DNA of 33,037 nt from an uncultured Corynebacterium sp. (GCF_946221155.1 NZ_CAMIAN010000023.1:1-33037), one strand, 5' to 3'; shown: positions 14,265 through 23,822, numbered from the stretch's first letter. A program made the numbers and translations. Notes: generated from the letters alone by a model not told the origin.

Positions 14265-15329
14265 ATGAGCGACACCGAGCGCACAGAGTTTGAACTTCCG
14301 CCAGGAGTGGGGCCTTTCCAGAACGCGGATCTGAACCCGCAGCAATCTGCTGGGGAATCGGACATAGATACTTCGCTGCGTCCAAAATCGTTGGATGAGT
14401 TCATCGGCCAGCCAAAGGTGCGCACGCAGCTGGACCTGGTGTTGGGCGGCGCGCGCTCCCGTGGTGTAGCCCCCGACCATGTTTTGCTGGCCGGTCCGCC
14501 CGGCTTGGGCAAGACCACGATGGCGATGATTATCGCTCAGGAGTTAGGCAGCTCGCTGCGCATGACCTCCGGTCCCGCATTGGAACGCGCAGGCGACCTG
14601 GCCGCCATGCTCTCCAACCTCATGGAGGGCGACGTGCTGTTTATCGACGAGATCCACCGCATGGCACGCCCCGCAGAAGAGATGCTGTACATGGCCATGG
14701 AGGACTTCCGAATCGACGTCATCGTCGGCAAGGGGCCCGGAGCCACATCCATCCCCATCGAGATCGCCCCGTTCACCTTGGTGGGAGCCACCACTCGCGC
14801 GGGCATGCTTACAGGCCCGCTGCGCGACCGCTTCGGCTTCACCGCCCAGATGGAGTTCTACGACACTGCCGACCTGACCCGAGTGGTCACGCGCGCTGCG
14901 GGAATCCTTGGTGTTGAGATTACTGGTGACGCCGCAGCGGAGATTGCCTCCCGTTCCCGCGGAACCCCGCGTATTGCGAACCGACTGTTGCGCCGGGTGC
15001 GCGACTTCGCTGACGTGAATGCCGACGGAAAGATCACCGTCGAGGTGGCGCGTGCCGCGCTGCTGGTTTTCGACGTCGACGAGTCTGGGCTGGATCGGCT
15101 CGACCGGGCGGTCATTGAAGCCCTGGTGAGGGGCCACGGTGGTGGACCAGTGGGCGTCAATACCCTTGCTCTGGCGGTAGGCGAAGAACCGTCAACAGTC
15201 GAGGAAGTGTGCGAACCCTACCTTGTGCGAGCAGGAATGGTGAGCCGCACCCCCCGAGGGCGCGTGGCGACAGCGGCGGCGTGGCGGCACATCGGCTTGG
15301 AACCGCCGGAGGGCACACTCGGGCTATAG
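14265..15329 (+). CDS. ruvB: Holliday junction branch-migration helicase RuvB
   Basis: The 354-residue AAA+ ATPase drives branch migration. The Walker A GPPGLGKT is at residues 77-84 and the Walker B DEIH at 128-131. The sensor region lies in GATTRAG, and the arginine-finger segment GPLRDRFG is near 185-192. The C-terminal winged-helix domain follows (about 265-345). The N-terminus has about 25 residues before the conserved SLRPKSLDEFIGQ start, as in other actinobacteria. AGGGGAG lies 10 nt before the ATG. It is the last of the ruvCAB run. Confidence 0.97.
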   Translation: MSDTERTEFELPPGVGPFQNADLNPQQSAGESDIDTSLRPKSLDEFIGQPKVRTQLDLVLGGARSRGVAPDHVLLAGPPGLGKTTMAMIIAQELGSSLRMTSGPALERAGDLAAMLSNLMEGDVLFIDEIHRMARPAEEMLYMAMEDFRIDVIVGKGPGATSIPIEIAPFTLVGATTRAGMLTGPLRDRFGFTAQMEFYDTADLTRVVTRAAGILGVEITGDAAAEIASRSRGTPRIANRLLRRVRDFADVNADGKITVEVARAALLVFDVDESGLDRLDRAVIEALVRGHGGGPVGVNTLALAVGEEPSTVEEVCEPYLVRAGMVSRTPRGRVATAAAWRHIGLEPPEGTLGL

Positions 15330-15374
15330 CGGGGCAAAGGGGATGTGGGAAGGCCATATGGCAAGATTGTCACT

Positions 15375-15689
15375 ATGCCAATTGACATTATTCTCATTGT
15401 CCTTGTCCTACTGGTGTTTGTGGGCTTGCCGCTGATTCAGATCCGCAAGCAAAACAAGCGAGTTCAGCAGATCCGCCAATTTCAGGATCAGCTGGGGCCG
15501 GGAATGGTCGTAAAGACGACTTCCGGCATTCACGGTCGCGTGGTTCACGTGGGGGATACGACCATTGACCTGGAGATTGCCCAGGGCGTGGTGACTACTT
15601 GGGAGAAGGTTTCCATCCTGGAGACCGTCGACGCTGTGGAACCGGGCTCCCAGCAAGAGGCACAGCTGACGGAAGAAAAAGAAGACTAA
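15375..15689 (+). CDS. yajC: Preprotein translocase subunit YajC
   Basis: The 104-residue product has one N-terminal membrane helix (about 3-20), then the positively charged IRKQNKRVQQIRQFQ segment and the conserved GMVVKTTSGIHGRV core. It ends in an acidic tail. YajC associates with SecDF. ATG 15375 gives the usual family start with the helix right at the N-terminus. GTG 15345 in frame would add ten residues but stands only 2 nt from its purine stretch. No ribosome site serves ATG 15375, so start choice is moderately sure. TATGGC at 15357 might give a very short leader. Confidence 0.88.
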   Translation: MPIDIILIVLVLLVFVGLPLIQIRKQNKRVQQIRQFQDQLGPGMVVKTTSGIHGRVVHVGDTTIDLEIAQGVVTTWEKVSILETVDAVEPGSQQEAQLTEEKED

Positions 15690-15801
15690 CTAGCTGGTTT
15701 GGTATTCCGTTTGGCCGAACCAAGGCGTTAGTATCACGGGGTTAGATTTTTAGTACACCGGCTGCGAATGACCGTGGCTGGATTGCAGGAGACTTAAAGC
15801 G

Positions 15802-17727
15802 GTGGCAAAGAAGAAGAAAAGAACTGCTGCACAGGGCGGCTTCGCGTGGCCGAAGCGGGCGCTCGCCGCATTTGTGGTGGTCGTCCTCATTGTGCTGGGC
15901 TTGATCATGTTCACGGGCAACAAGTCCTTCGAGCCAAAGTTGGGCATCGACCTACAAGGCGGTACCCGAGTGACGTTGGTTCCACAGGGAGATACGCCCA
16001 CGCCGGATCAGCTGGACCAGGCGCGCACGATTCTGGAGAACCGCGTGAACGGCATGGGTGTTTCCGGTGCCTCTGTGGTGACGGATGGCAACAACCTGGT
16101 GATTACCGTGCCGGGGTCGGACGCCGGCGAGGCGCGTTCGCTGGGCAAGACCTCGCAACTGCTATTCCGCCCCGAATCGCAGCCCGGGCAGCCCACCAAG
16201 GACTTCCCACAGGCCCTGAAGAAGATGGCCAACCGCTGGGTCGAGAACGGCATTATCACCCCGGAGTTCGCCAACGAACGCCTCGGACAAATGGTTAAGG
16301 CTTTCCCACAGCTCGGCCTGAAGGACGCGCCGAAGGAACTGAAGGTTTCTGCCAAGCCACCAGCGGAACCGAAGGATTCCGTTGAGGAGCAGGCTCGCCG
16401 CGACAAGCAGGTTGAGGTGTTGAAGGCGGACCGCCAGAGCACGGACGGAAATAAGCAACAGGCAGCCGGCGCGCTGCTGGATTGTGAGAAGACCGACCCG
16501 ATGGCGGGCTCGGACGATGCGGACAAGCCGCTGGTGACCTGTAGTGACCAGGGGCCGATGGTCTTGGGGCCGGCGCCACTTTTGAAGGGCGAGACCGACG
16601 AGAAGCATGGTGAGCGCCTCACCGGCGAGATGATCGACACGAACTCGCAGATCACCGGTGGCTTGCAGCCGAACTCGGCACAGATGGCCATCACCTTCAA
16701 GTTCAAGACCGGTGAGCAGAGCCCGGGTGGCGAGACTTGGTACGCACTCGGCCAGCAGATGATGGGCAAGCGCGTGGCCATCACCCTGGACTCCAAGGTC
16801 ATCTCCGCCCCGGAAATTCAGTCGCCGACTCCTCCGGGCGAGGTTTCCCAGATCACCGGTAGCTTCTCCGAGAAGGAGGCCCAGGACCTGGCTAACAATC
16901 TGCGCTATGGTGCGCTGCCACTGAGCTTTGTCGGCGAGAACGGCGAGCCGGGTGGCACCACCACCACGATCTCCCCATCGCTGGGTGCGGCATCCCTGAA
17001 GGCCGGCATCATCGCCGGTCTGGTGGGCTTGGTTCTGGTTGGCCTGTACGCCCTGGCTTACTACCGCGGTCTGGGTGTTGTGGCGATCGTGTCGCTCATC
17101 GCGGCATTCGCCTTGGTATATGGCTTCATCGTTCTGCTGGGACGTTGGATCGGATACAGCCTGGACCTGTCTGGCATCGCCGGCCTGATCATTGGTCTGG
17201 GCACCACGGCAGACTCTTTCGTCATTTACTTCGAGAGGATCAAGGACGAAATCAAGAACGGCTCCACATTCCGCTCTGCGGTCCCACGCGCCTGGCAGCG
17301 GGCCCGCAGCACGATTGTCACCGGTAACATCGTATCCCTGATCGCCGCCGTGATCCTCTACTTCCTGGCTGTCGGCGACGTCAAGGGCTTCGCCTTCACC
17401 CTGGGTCTGACCACGGTGTTCGACTTGGTTGTTGCCTTCCTGCTTACCGCACCGCTGATGATCCTGATGTCCCGTCGTCCGCACTTCGCCTCGCCGAAGC
17501 TCAATGGTCTGGGCGCCGCGTACCGCGTTGCAGAGCGCAGGTATGGACGTAAGCCCCATGAGCATGCTGTGCGGGCAAAGTCGGCAAAGAAGGCGGGGAA
17601 GACTGAGCAGGCTGAGAAGGATGAAAAGGGCGAACAGTCCGAGAAGGCCGTAGAGACGGTTGATGCGGAAGATAAGGCGTCCACAAAGGCAGATACCCCG
17701 GCCACCGACAACAAGGAGGGGAAGTAA
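15802..17727 (+). CDS. secD: Protein translocase subunit SecD
   Basis: The 641-residue membrane protein helps proton-driven late steps of Sec export. One helix (about 18-37) is followed by FEPKLGIDLQGGTRVTL and a large extracytoplasmic region (about 40-400). Five more helices lie at about 400-570, with Asp471 in GTTADSFVIYFERIKDE at the family's conserved acidic site. Residues about 150-240 form a longer polar insert than in E. coli, and the C-terminal 55 residues are a Lys/Glu-rich cytoplasmic tail. The start is GTG after AGGAG. TAGTAT (15729) or TAGATT (15743) might be its -10 box. secF starts directly after the stop. Confidence 0.96.
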   Translation: MAKKKKRTAAQGGFAWPKRALAAFVVVVLIVLGLIMFTGNKSFEPKLGIDLQGGTRVTLVPQGDTPTPDQLDQARTILENRVNGMGVSGASVVTDGNNLVITVPGSDAGEARSLGKTSQLLFRPESQPGQPTKDFPQALKKMANRWVENGIITPEFANERLGQMVKAFPQLGLKDAPKELKVSAKPPAEPKDSVEEQARRDKQVEVLKADRQSTDGNKQQAAGALLDCEKTDPMAGSDDADKPLVTCSDQGPMVLGPAPLLKGETDEKHGERLTGEMIDTNSQITGGLQPNSAQMAITFKFKTGEQSPGGETWYALGQQMMGKRVAITLDSKVISAPEIQSPTPPGEVSQITGSFSEKEAQDLANNLRYGALPLSFVGENGEPGGTTTTISPSLGAASLKAGIIAGLVGLVLVGLYALAYYRGLGVVAIVSLIAAFALVYGFIVLLGRWIGYSLDLSGIAGLIIGLGTTADSFVIYFERIKDEIKNGSTFRSAVPRAWQRARSTIVTGNIVSLIAAVILYFLAVGDVKGFAFTLGLTTVFDLVVAFLLTAPLMILMSRRPHFASPKLNGLGAAYRVAERRYGRKPHEHAVRAKSAKKAGKTEQAEKDEKGEQSEKAVETVDAEDKASTKADTPATDNKEGK

Positions 17728-19050
17728 ATGAGTAACCCCGAAACTCTCAGCGCAAAGGAGTCCGAGGCCGTGGAAACCACAGAGCTTTTGGCGGCCAAGG
17801 CCACCCCGGTCGACGCACCTGATAAGGAAGCGGAGGGCTTCTTCGAAAAGCTCTACAACGGCAATGGCGGCTTCCGCATTGTGCAAAACCGTGGTCGCCT
17901 GTACGGCATTCTTGTTGCGGTGGTCGTGGCTTGCCTGCTTTCCATCCTGGTGCGCGGCTTTTCCCTGGGCATCGACTTCGAGGGTGGCACGCGAATGACC
18001 ATGCCGCCGGCTGACGGAGCCACCGAGTCCAGCGTTGCCGAGGTCTTCGAAGGAGCCATCGGCATTGCACCACAGTCCACCCAGACTGTCGGCAGTGGTG
18101 ATGCGGAGTCCATCGAAATCACTTCTGAGCGACTGAGCGAGGGGCAAATCCGCGAGGCCCGTTCCGCGCTGTTCAACGAGTATCACCCGAAGAACAACAT
18201 CGGAGAGGTCACGCAGGACGCTATTAGCGATTCCACCGTCTCCGAATCGTGGGGCAGCAGCATCACCAAGAAGATGCTTATTGCCTTGGGCGTATTCTTG
18301 CTGACGGTGTTCCTGTACATCGCCTTCCGCATGGAACGCGATATGGCTGCTGCGGCCATCATCTGTCTGTTGATTGACCTCACCGTTGTTTCCGGTATCT
18401 ACGCGCTGGTGGGCTTCGAGGTTTCGCCGGCTACGGTGATCGGCTTGCTGACGATTCTGGCTTACTCGCTCTATGACACGGTTGTGGTGTTCGACAAGGT
18501 GCAGGAAAACACGGCGGGTCTGTTCGGCTCGACGCGTGCCACCTACGCCGAGGAAACGAACCTTGCCATTAACCAGACGATCATGCGCTCGATCAACACC
18601 TCTATTTTCTCCCTGGTGCCGATTGCCTCGCTGCTGGTTGTTGCGGTGGGCATCATGGGCGTGGGCACGCTGAAGGATTTGGCTCTGGTGCAGTTTATCG
18701 GCGTGATCGCCGGTACATTCAGCTCCATCTTCTTCGCCGCACCGCTGCTGGTGACGTTCAAGATGCGCCAGCAGAAGTACAAGCAGCATGAGGCTCGCGT
18801 GGAGCGCGCTCGTTCCCTTGCCGCGTCGCAGGACAGTGCTTCTAGCGATGACGCCGCAGCGGCGCCCGCCGAGGGAGTACGAGACAAGGCGAGCGTTCCT
18901 GCCGCCGATGGAGATGCGGCAGGGGAGAATGAGACTGCCAAGCGCCGCGTAACCAGCCCGAATGCTCGCCTGGCTGACGATTCCACGGCGGACTTCAAAC
19001 GGGAGACTCATAACGAAGACGCTGGAAGGTCTTGGCGCCCGGGCATGTAG
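17728..19050 (+). CDS. secF: Protein translocase subunit SecF
   Basis: The 440-residue product partners SecD. It has an N-terminal cytoplasmic arm (about 1-55), a first helix, the conserved GIDFEGGTRM and an extracytoplasmic domain, then five helices (about 180-345), with Asp250 in YSLYDTVVVFD at the conserved position. The C-terminal 90 residues are Ala/Asp/Glu/Arg-rich and polar, longer than in E. coli, and probably cytoplasmic. The ATG abuts the secD stop, with GGAGGGG just before it. The stop codon lies in the loop of a GC-rich hairpin. Confidence 0.96.
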   Translation: MSNPETLSAKESEAVETTELLAAKATPVDAPDKEAEGFFEKLYNGNGGFRIVQNRGRLYGILVAVVVACLLSILVRGFSLGIDFEGGTRMTMPPADGATESSVAEVFEGAIGIAPQSTQTVGSGDAESIEITSERLSEGQIREARSALFNEYHPKNNIGEVTQDAISDSTVSESWGSSITKKMLIALGVFLLTVFLYIAFRMERDMAAAAIICLLIDLTVVSGIYALVGFEVSPATVIGLLTILAYSLYDTVVVFDKVQENTAGLFGSTRATYAEETNLAINQTIMRSINTSIFSLVPIASLLVVAVGIMGVGTLKDLALVQFIGVIAGTFSSIFFAAPLLVTFKMRQQKYKQHEARVERARSLAASQDSASSDDAAAAPAEGVRDKASVPAADGDAAGENETAKRRVTSPNARLADDSTADFKRETHNEDAGRSWRPGM

Positions 19051-19055
19051 CCCGG
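19039..19055 (+). other. GC-rich hairpin over the secF stop codon
   Basis: CCGGGC (19039-19044) pairs with GCCCGG (19050-19055) around ATGTA. The TAG stop (19048-19050) spans the loop edge. No U-tract follows directly, although a weak GCC/GGC pair followed by TTTATT lies 15 nt further on. It could attenuate transcription into the next gene. Confidence 0.35.
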
Positions 19056-19108
19056 AATTGCCCTTAGGCTTTATTCGTGTAGATGTGTTGGAGGAAGGAA
19101 GGCGACCC

Positions 19109-20794
19109 GTGAACCGCAAGCGCCATGCAGTACGGTCTACCGCAGCCTTGACGCTATCCGTAGCTTTGGCCGCAGCCGGTTTGGCCGGCTGTTCGGAGGA
19201 CTCCCCGCTGGGCAGCCCGCCGGAGCAGTTTGGATACGTTCTGACCAGCGATATGGTGACCTCCAACGCCGGTTCGGCGGTGGGAGTGGCGACGGACGCC
19301 GCAAAGATCTCCGCCCGCCTTTACCCGGGAGCTTTCATCGCCGGACCGCGCGGACAAAACCTGCCGAACGGCGACTTGGTAACGGCCAAGCCAGCTCCCG
19401 GGAATCCGCAACAGGTGGATTACACCATCAACGAGAAGGCTACCTACTCGGATTCAAAGCCGATGGTGTGCGACGACTTTCTGTTGAGCTTCCAAGCTAG
19501 CTCCCGACCGGACCTCTTTGGCTCCGATCTACCGCTATTCGGCCAGGTGGACAAAATTGACTGCGCGGCAGGGGCCAAGAAATTCACCGTGCACTTCGCT
19601 GACAAACGCGGGGAACGTTACCGCGAGCTTTTCGGCCCCGGAACCGTGTTGCCTTCCCACACTGTTGCTGACAAGGCCGGGGTGGACGACGTCGTATCCG
19701 CTATAGACACCCAGGACGAACACGCGCTGACGGAACTGGGCAAGGCCTGGCAGGACGTGTTCACCTTTGCGAAGACGGATCCTTCCCAGGTGCCGACCTC
19801 TGGACCGTACAAAATCACAGAGCGGCAGGACAACGGTTCACTGAAACTGGAGAAAAACCCCGAATGGAACGGCGTGGAGCCCTCCCAGACTCCGGTGTAC
19901 CTCTGGCCACAGGGAGCAAACGTTAAAGAGCTGGGGGAGCACAACCAACTCTCCGTGCTGGATACCAATCGTGGCGCCGGGGAGACTCCTGGCAAGGTGG
20001 CCAAGGAGCTGGGGTTGAACAGTGACGAGTTCCGTGTGGTTGAAAGCAACTCGGAACGCGTGGATACTTTGCGAATTTCCGACCTGGGCTTGCTGCAGGA
20101 TCCCGCATCCCGCAAGGCTCTGAACTCCTGCATCGACCGCCAGGCCATCGCCAAAGCCGTGGAGGAGGAAACTGGCGCCACTGTGCAGCCAACTGGTCTG
20201 CGGGTGATTGACACCGAGCATCCTTTGCGTAGCTACCTGGACGACATTAACGGCCGCAATACCAAGGTCAATGTCGAGGACGCCCGATCGCAGCTCAACG
20301 GGATGACCATCCGTATCGGCTACCTGGATTCCGTGCCGCGGTATAGCAAGATTGTTGACGCCCTCAAGGCTCAGTGTGCGAAGGCGGGAGTAAACATCGA
20401 GCCCGTGCCCCGCAAGGCCGATGACTACGGCATGTTGGGCGTGGATTACGACGTGGCCCTTGACACTCGCTCGGCTAATGGCCGGAACTCTGCGGTGAAT
20501 TCCACGCCGGGTTCCGGGCTCAAGGAGATCCGGGTGGCCGAGATGGCATTGGCTGACGGCGCTATGACTCTGCCGCTGGTCACGGAACCACGCACTATCC
20601 TGGCGGAGGTTCACGCAGCTAACGTGTTGGACAGCTCCTCGGATACCGGGGTGAGCTGGAACATGGATCGCTGGGCGGAGTCCGACGAACCGGTGGCGAC
20701 GGGACGTGCCTCAAACGAAGGTAACGACGGGGCAGAGGGAACTGAAGCCAGTGAGTCCCCCGTAGCTCCCGCAGAGAACCAGCCCACCAAGTAG
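19109..20794 (+). CDS. Family-5 solute-binding lipoprotein (DppA/OppA-like), orphan
   Basis: The 561-residue product has a lipoprotein signal with lipobox-like LAGC near residue 28 and the overall plan of an extracytoplasmic peptide-binding protein of SBP family 5: an N-terminal lobe with TINEKATYSDSKPM, TSGPYKITE near the first hinge, and a short disordered tail. No permease or ATPase gene is near. The same position between secF and apt is occupied in M. tuberculosis by the lipoprotein Rv2585c. The ligand is unknown. GTG 19109 is chosen because a long GGAGGAAGGAAGG stretch precedes it and a signal peptide follows. The open frame extends back to 18962 inside secF without a usable signal. Confidence 0.85.
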   Translation: MNRKRHAVRSTAALTLSVALAAAGLAGCSEDSPLGSPPEQFGYVLTSDMVTSNAGSAVGVATDAAKISARLYPGAFIAGPRGQNLPNGDLVTAKPAPGNPQQVDYTINEKATYSDSKPMVCDDFLLSFQASSRPDLFGSDLPLFGQVDKIDCAAGAKKFTVHFADKRGERYRELFGPGTVLPSHTVADKAGVDDVVSAIDTQDEHALTELGKAWQDVFTFAKTDPSQVPTSGPYKITERQDNGSLKLEKNPEWNGVEPSQTPVYLWPQGANVKELGEHNQLSVLDTNRGAGETPGKVAKELGLNSDEFRVVESNSERVDTLRISDLGLLQDPASRKALNSCIDRQAIAKAVEEETGATVQPTGLRVIDTEHPLRSYLDDINGRNTKVNVEDARSQLNGMTIRIGYLDSVPRYSKIVDALKAQCAKAGVNIEPVPRKADDYGMLGVDYDVALDTRSANGRNSAVNSTPGSGLKEIRVAEMALADGAMTLPLVTEPRTILAEVHAANVLDSSSDTGVSWNMDRWAESDEPVATGRASNEGNDGAEGTEASESPVAPAENQPTK

Positions 20795-20889
20795 TCCACA
20801 ACAGTAAGGCTGACTGGAGCGATAAGGTAGAAAGCGTTCATGCAGCCGCAGATGCCTCACAAGCCTAAGAGAGAAAGAGACCCAAGAGC

Positions 20890-21480
20890 TTGACTTCCGC
20901 CGACCACGCTGACCGCTCCGACCTAGACAACAAACCCAGGCGCACAGAGACCGCGGCTAGCGCGCTGCGGCGACTAATCCGGGTTGTTCCGGATTTCCCT
21001 TCGCGGGGCATTGTCTTCGAAGACCTCACCCCGGTGCTGGCGGACCCACAGTCCTTCAAACTGTTGGTGCAGGACCTGGCGGAACACTGCCGCAAGTTCG
21101 ACATCGACTTGATCGGCGGGTTGGATGCGCGAGGCTTCCTACTCGGCAGTGCCGTCGCCTACGAGCTGGGTGTGGGCATCCTGGCAGTTCGAAAAGGCGG
21201 CAAACTCCCGCCCCCTGTCCACCACGTGGACTACGCTTTGGAGTACGGCACGGCCTCTCTAGAGATCCCAGCTGGCAATGCTATTCCGCTGCACGGCAAG
21301 AATGTCTTCCTCATCGATGACGTCTTAGCTACCGGCGGTACGCTCAGCGCCTCGCGCGAACTGTTGGAAAACGCCGGGGCGAACGTCTGCGGACTCGGCG
21401 TGGTGCTAGAGGTATCTGCGTTGGACGGTCGCGACCGCCTGAAAGATCTTCCGCTCTACGTGGTCGATCAGGCCGGCTGA
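20890..21480 (+). CDS. apt: Adenine phosphoribosyltransferase
   Basis: The 196-residue enzyme makes AMP from adenine and PRPP. The PRPP-binding motif FLIDDVLATGGTL is near residues 138-150, and the conserved IGGLDARGFLLG and VRKGGKLP stretches are present. About 20 polar residues precede the conserved core. The only start compatible with the frame is TTG 20890, because an in-frame stop lies at 20866 and no ATG or GTG comes before the core. A weak AGAAAGAG lies about 10 nt upstream. A TTG start may keep expression low. It precedes rel, as in mycobacteria. Confidence 0.92.
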   Translation: MTSADHADRSDLDNKPRRTETAASALRRLIRVVPDFPSRGIVFEDLTPVLADPQSFKLLVQDLAEHCRKFDIDLIGGLDARGFLLGSAVAYELGVGILAVRKGGKLPPPVHHVDYALEYGTASLEIPAGNAIPLHGKNVFLIDDVLATGGTLSASRELLENAGANVCGLGVVLEVSALDGRDRLKDLPLYVVDQAG

Positions 21481-21505
21481 TAGCCCCAACGGGTTATAGG
21501 CGCAG

Positions 21506-21525
21506 GTGGCGTCGATAAAAAGAAG
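21506..21525 (+). repeat. Copy C of the recurring GGCGTCAATA-purine motif
   Basis: GTGGCGTCGATAAAAAGAAG lies between apt and rel and runs into a purine tract (21517-21533). Just upstream, ATAGCCC and GGGTTAT (21480-21497) form a 7-pair hairpin over the apt stop. Confidence 0.3.
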
Positions 21526-21554
21526 AGAAGAAACAGGCAGGACTTTAAGCGGCT

Positions 21555-23822
21555 ATGAGCAACGAGAAGGGTTCGCTGTGGATGGCGGCTCGCATTGCGC
21601 GAAGCCTCACCGGCACCGGTAAGCCAAAGATCAACCCTGTACTGGGGCCGCTCATTTCCGTGCACCGGCGCTTTCACCCACGCGCTGACCTCGCCCTGTT
21701 GAACCGCGCCTATGCAACCGCCGAGAAGCTGCACGAGGGCGTGAAGCGCAAGTCCGGCGAGCCGTACATCACGCACCCGCTGGCGGTGGCGACCATCGCC
21801 GCGGAGATTGGCATGGACACAACCACCGTGGTGGCAGCGCTGCTGCACGACACGGTGGAAGATACGGACTACTCCCTGGAGGATCTTTCCCGAGACTTCG
21901 GCAGCGAGGTCGCCCGCCTGGTGGACGGCGTGACGAAGCTGGACAAGGTGGTGCTGGGCTCCGCGGCGGAGGCGGAGACCATCCGCAAGATGATCGTCGC
22001 CATGGCGGAGGATCCGCGCGTGCTGGTGATCAAGGTCTCTGACCGTTTGCACAACATGCGTACCATGCGCTTTCTGCCTCCGGAAAAGCAGGCGAAGAAG
22101 GCGCGCGAAACTCTCGAGGTTATCGCTCCGCTGGCCCACCGCCTGGGCATGGCGACCGTGAAGTGGGAGCTGGAGGACCTCGCCTTCGCCATCCTCTACC
22201 CGAAGAAGTACGACGAGATTGTGCGCCTGGTTGCCGACCGTGCCCCGAAGCGCGACCAGTACCTGGCGAAGGTGAAGCAGGAAATCGAGCTGGCGATGTC
22301 GCGCAGTTCGTTGCACGCCACAGTGGAAGGCCGCCCGAAGCACTACTGGTCGATCTACCAGAAGATGATCGTGCGCGGCCGCGACTTCGACGAGATCTTT
22401 GATCTGGTAGGCGTACGCATCCTTGTAGATAGCGTGCAGGATTGCTACGCGGCAGTCGGTGCCATTCACACCCTCTATCAGCCGATGCCGGGGCGTTTCA
22501 AAGACTATATTTCTTCCCCACGCTTCGGCGTGTACCAGTCGCTGCACACCACCGTTATAGGCCCGGACACCAAGCCCCTGGAAGTGCAGATTCGCACCCA
22601 CGAGATGCACCACAACGCCGAATACGGCATTGCGGCGCACTGGCGGTACAAGGAAACCCGCGGCAACAACAACAGTGAGTCCGCAGAAGTGGACCAAATG
22701 GCGTGGATGCGCCAGCTGCTGGACTGGCAGAAGGAGGCAGCGGATCCAAACGAGTTCCTGGACTCACTGCGTTACGACCTGTCCACCAACCAGATCTTCG
22801 TGTTCACGCCAAAGGGCGATGCCATCACCCTGCCGAACGGATCCACGCCGATTGATTTTGCCTACGCTGTGCACACGGAAATCGGCCATCGCTGTATTGG
22901 CGCGAAGGTCAACGGCAAGCTGGTGGCGCTCGAATCCAAGCTGAACACCGGCGATAAGGTGGAGGTCTTTACCTCCAAGGATCAAAACTCCGGGCCATCG
23001 AAGGACTGGATGAATATTGTTGTCTCGCCGCGAGCGAAGGCGAAAATCCGGCAGTGGTTCGCCAAGGAGCGGCGCGAGGAAGCAGCGGAGAAGGGCCGCG
23101 ATCTGCTGGCCGCGGAAGCACAGCGGGGTGGCCTGGCGGTGCATCGTCTCTTTACCCACGAATCCCTGCGCCTGCTGGCCAGCGACATGAACTACCAGGA
23201 TGTCGAGGCGCTTTACACTGCCATTGGTCGGGGAGAGGTTACGGCCGGGCACGTCTGCAATCGCCTTGTAGAGGGGCTGGAGCCAGAGTCGGAGGCCGAT
23301 GACGTTCTACAGTCTGGTTCTGCGACTTCTAAGATCGCGAATACTCCGCAGGAAGGCCGTGGCGATGGCTCCGGCATTCTGGTGCAGGGCGAGGCCGATT
23401 TCTCCGCAAAGTTGGCAAAGTGCTGTACCCCGGTGCCGGGCGATAAGATCTTTGGGTTTATCACCAAGGGCGGGGGCGTAAGCGTGCACCGTACGGACTG
23501 CACCAACGCCGAGAAGCTGCACCAAGAGCCGCAGCGGATTATTGAAGTCTCGTGGGCCAGCAGCTTCCACAATGCAGTGTTTATGGTCACGATCCAGATC
23601 GAGGGTCTGGATCGCAACGGTTTGCTCTCTGAGGTCACGCGCGTGATCTCGGATCAGAAGGTGCCGATCATCGCCACTAATTCGCACACCGCGGGCGACC
23701 GGGTGGCGACGATCCGCTTTACCTTCGAGGTGTCGGACACAAAGCAGCTGGGCTACATGATGAACCAGCTGCGTAATGTCGAAGGTGTCTACGACGTCTA
23801 CCGTGTCACGACGGGCGGCTAG
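21555..23822 (+). CDS. rel: Bifunctional (p)ppGpp synthetase/hydrolase
   Basis: The 755-residue RelA/SpoT homolog controls the stringent response. The N-terminal HD hydrolase domain has HDTVED (98-103), and the synthetase domain (about 240-370) carries Arg314-x-Lys316-Asp317. This RxKD form is typical of bifunctional enzymes, unlike the ExDD of synthetase-only RelA. TGS (about 405-465), helical, zinc-finger-like (Cys623-Cys624 in AKCCTPVPGD) and C-terminal ACT (about 675-755) domains follow. Both activities should therefore be intact. The ATG has only a weak AGGA about 13 nt upstream. The stop codon sits inside a hairpin shared with the convergent cyclophilin gene. Confidence 0.97.
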   Translation: MSNEKGSLWMAARIARSLTGTGKPKINPVLGPLISVHRRFHPRADLALLNRAYATAEKLHEGVKRKSGEPYITHPLAVATIAAEIGMDTTTVVAALLHDTVEDTDYSLEDLSRDFGSEVARLVDGVTKLDKVVLGSAAEAETIRKMIVAMAEDPRVLVIKVSDRLHNMRTMRFLPPEKQAKKARETLEVIAPLAHRLGMATVKWELEDLAFAILYPKKYDEIVRLVADRAPKRDQYLAKVKQEIELAMSRSSLHATVEGRPKHYWSIYQKMIVRGRDFDEIFDLVGVRILVDSVQDCYAAVGAIHTLYQPMPGRFKDYISSPRFGVYQSLHTTVIGPDTKPLEVQIRTHEMHHNAEYGIAAHWRYKETRGNNNSESAEVDQMAWMRQLLDWQKEAADPNEFLDSLRYDLSTNQIFVFTPKGDAITLPNGSTPIDFAYAVHTEIGHRCIGAKVNGKLVALESKLNTGDKVEVFTSKDQNSGPSKDWMNIVVSPRAKAKIRQWFAKERREEAAEKGRDLLAAEAQRGGLAVHRLFTHESLRLLASDMNYQDVEALYTAIGRGEVTAGHVCNRLVEGLEPESEADDVLQSGSATSKIANTPQEGRGDGSGILVQGEADFSAKLAKCCTPVPGDKIFGFITKGGGVSVHRTDCTNAEKLHQEPQRIIEVSWASSFHNAVFMVTIQIEGLDRNGLLSEVTRVISDQKVPIIATNSHTAGDRVATIRFTFEVSDTKQLGYMMNQLRNVEGVYDVYRVTTGG

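Noticed and set aside
15143..15155. Fifth copy of the GGCGTCAATA motif in ruvB
   Set aside because: It matches GGGCGTCAATA but lacks the purine tail and encodes conserved residues in ordinary codons, so it is probably chance.
18962..19108. Longer start for the solute-binding lipoprotein
   Set aside because: The extra residues overlap secF, lack a signal peptide and have no ribosome site, whereas GTG 19109 has a strong one.
16162..19266. Open frame of 1034 codons on the minus strand opposite secD and secF
   Set aside because: It is antisense to two clear genes, has no recognisable domain or ribosome site, and long antisense frames are expected from GC-rich third positions.
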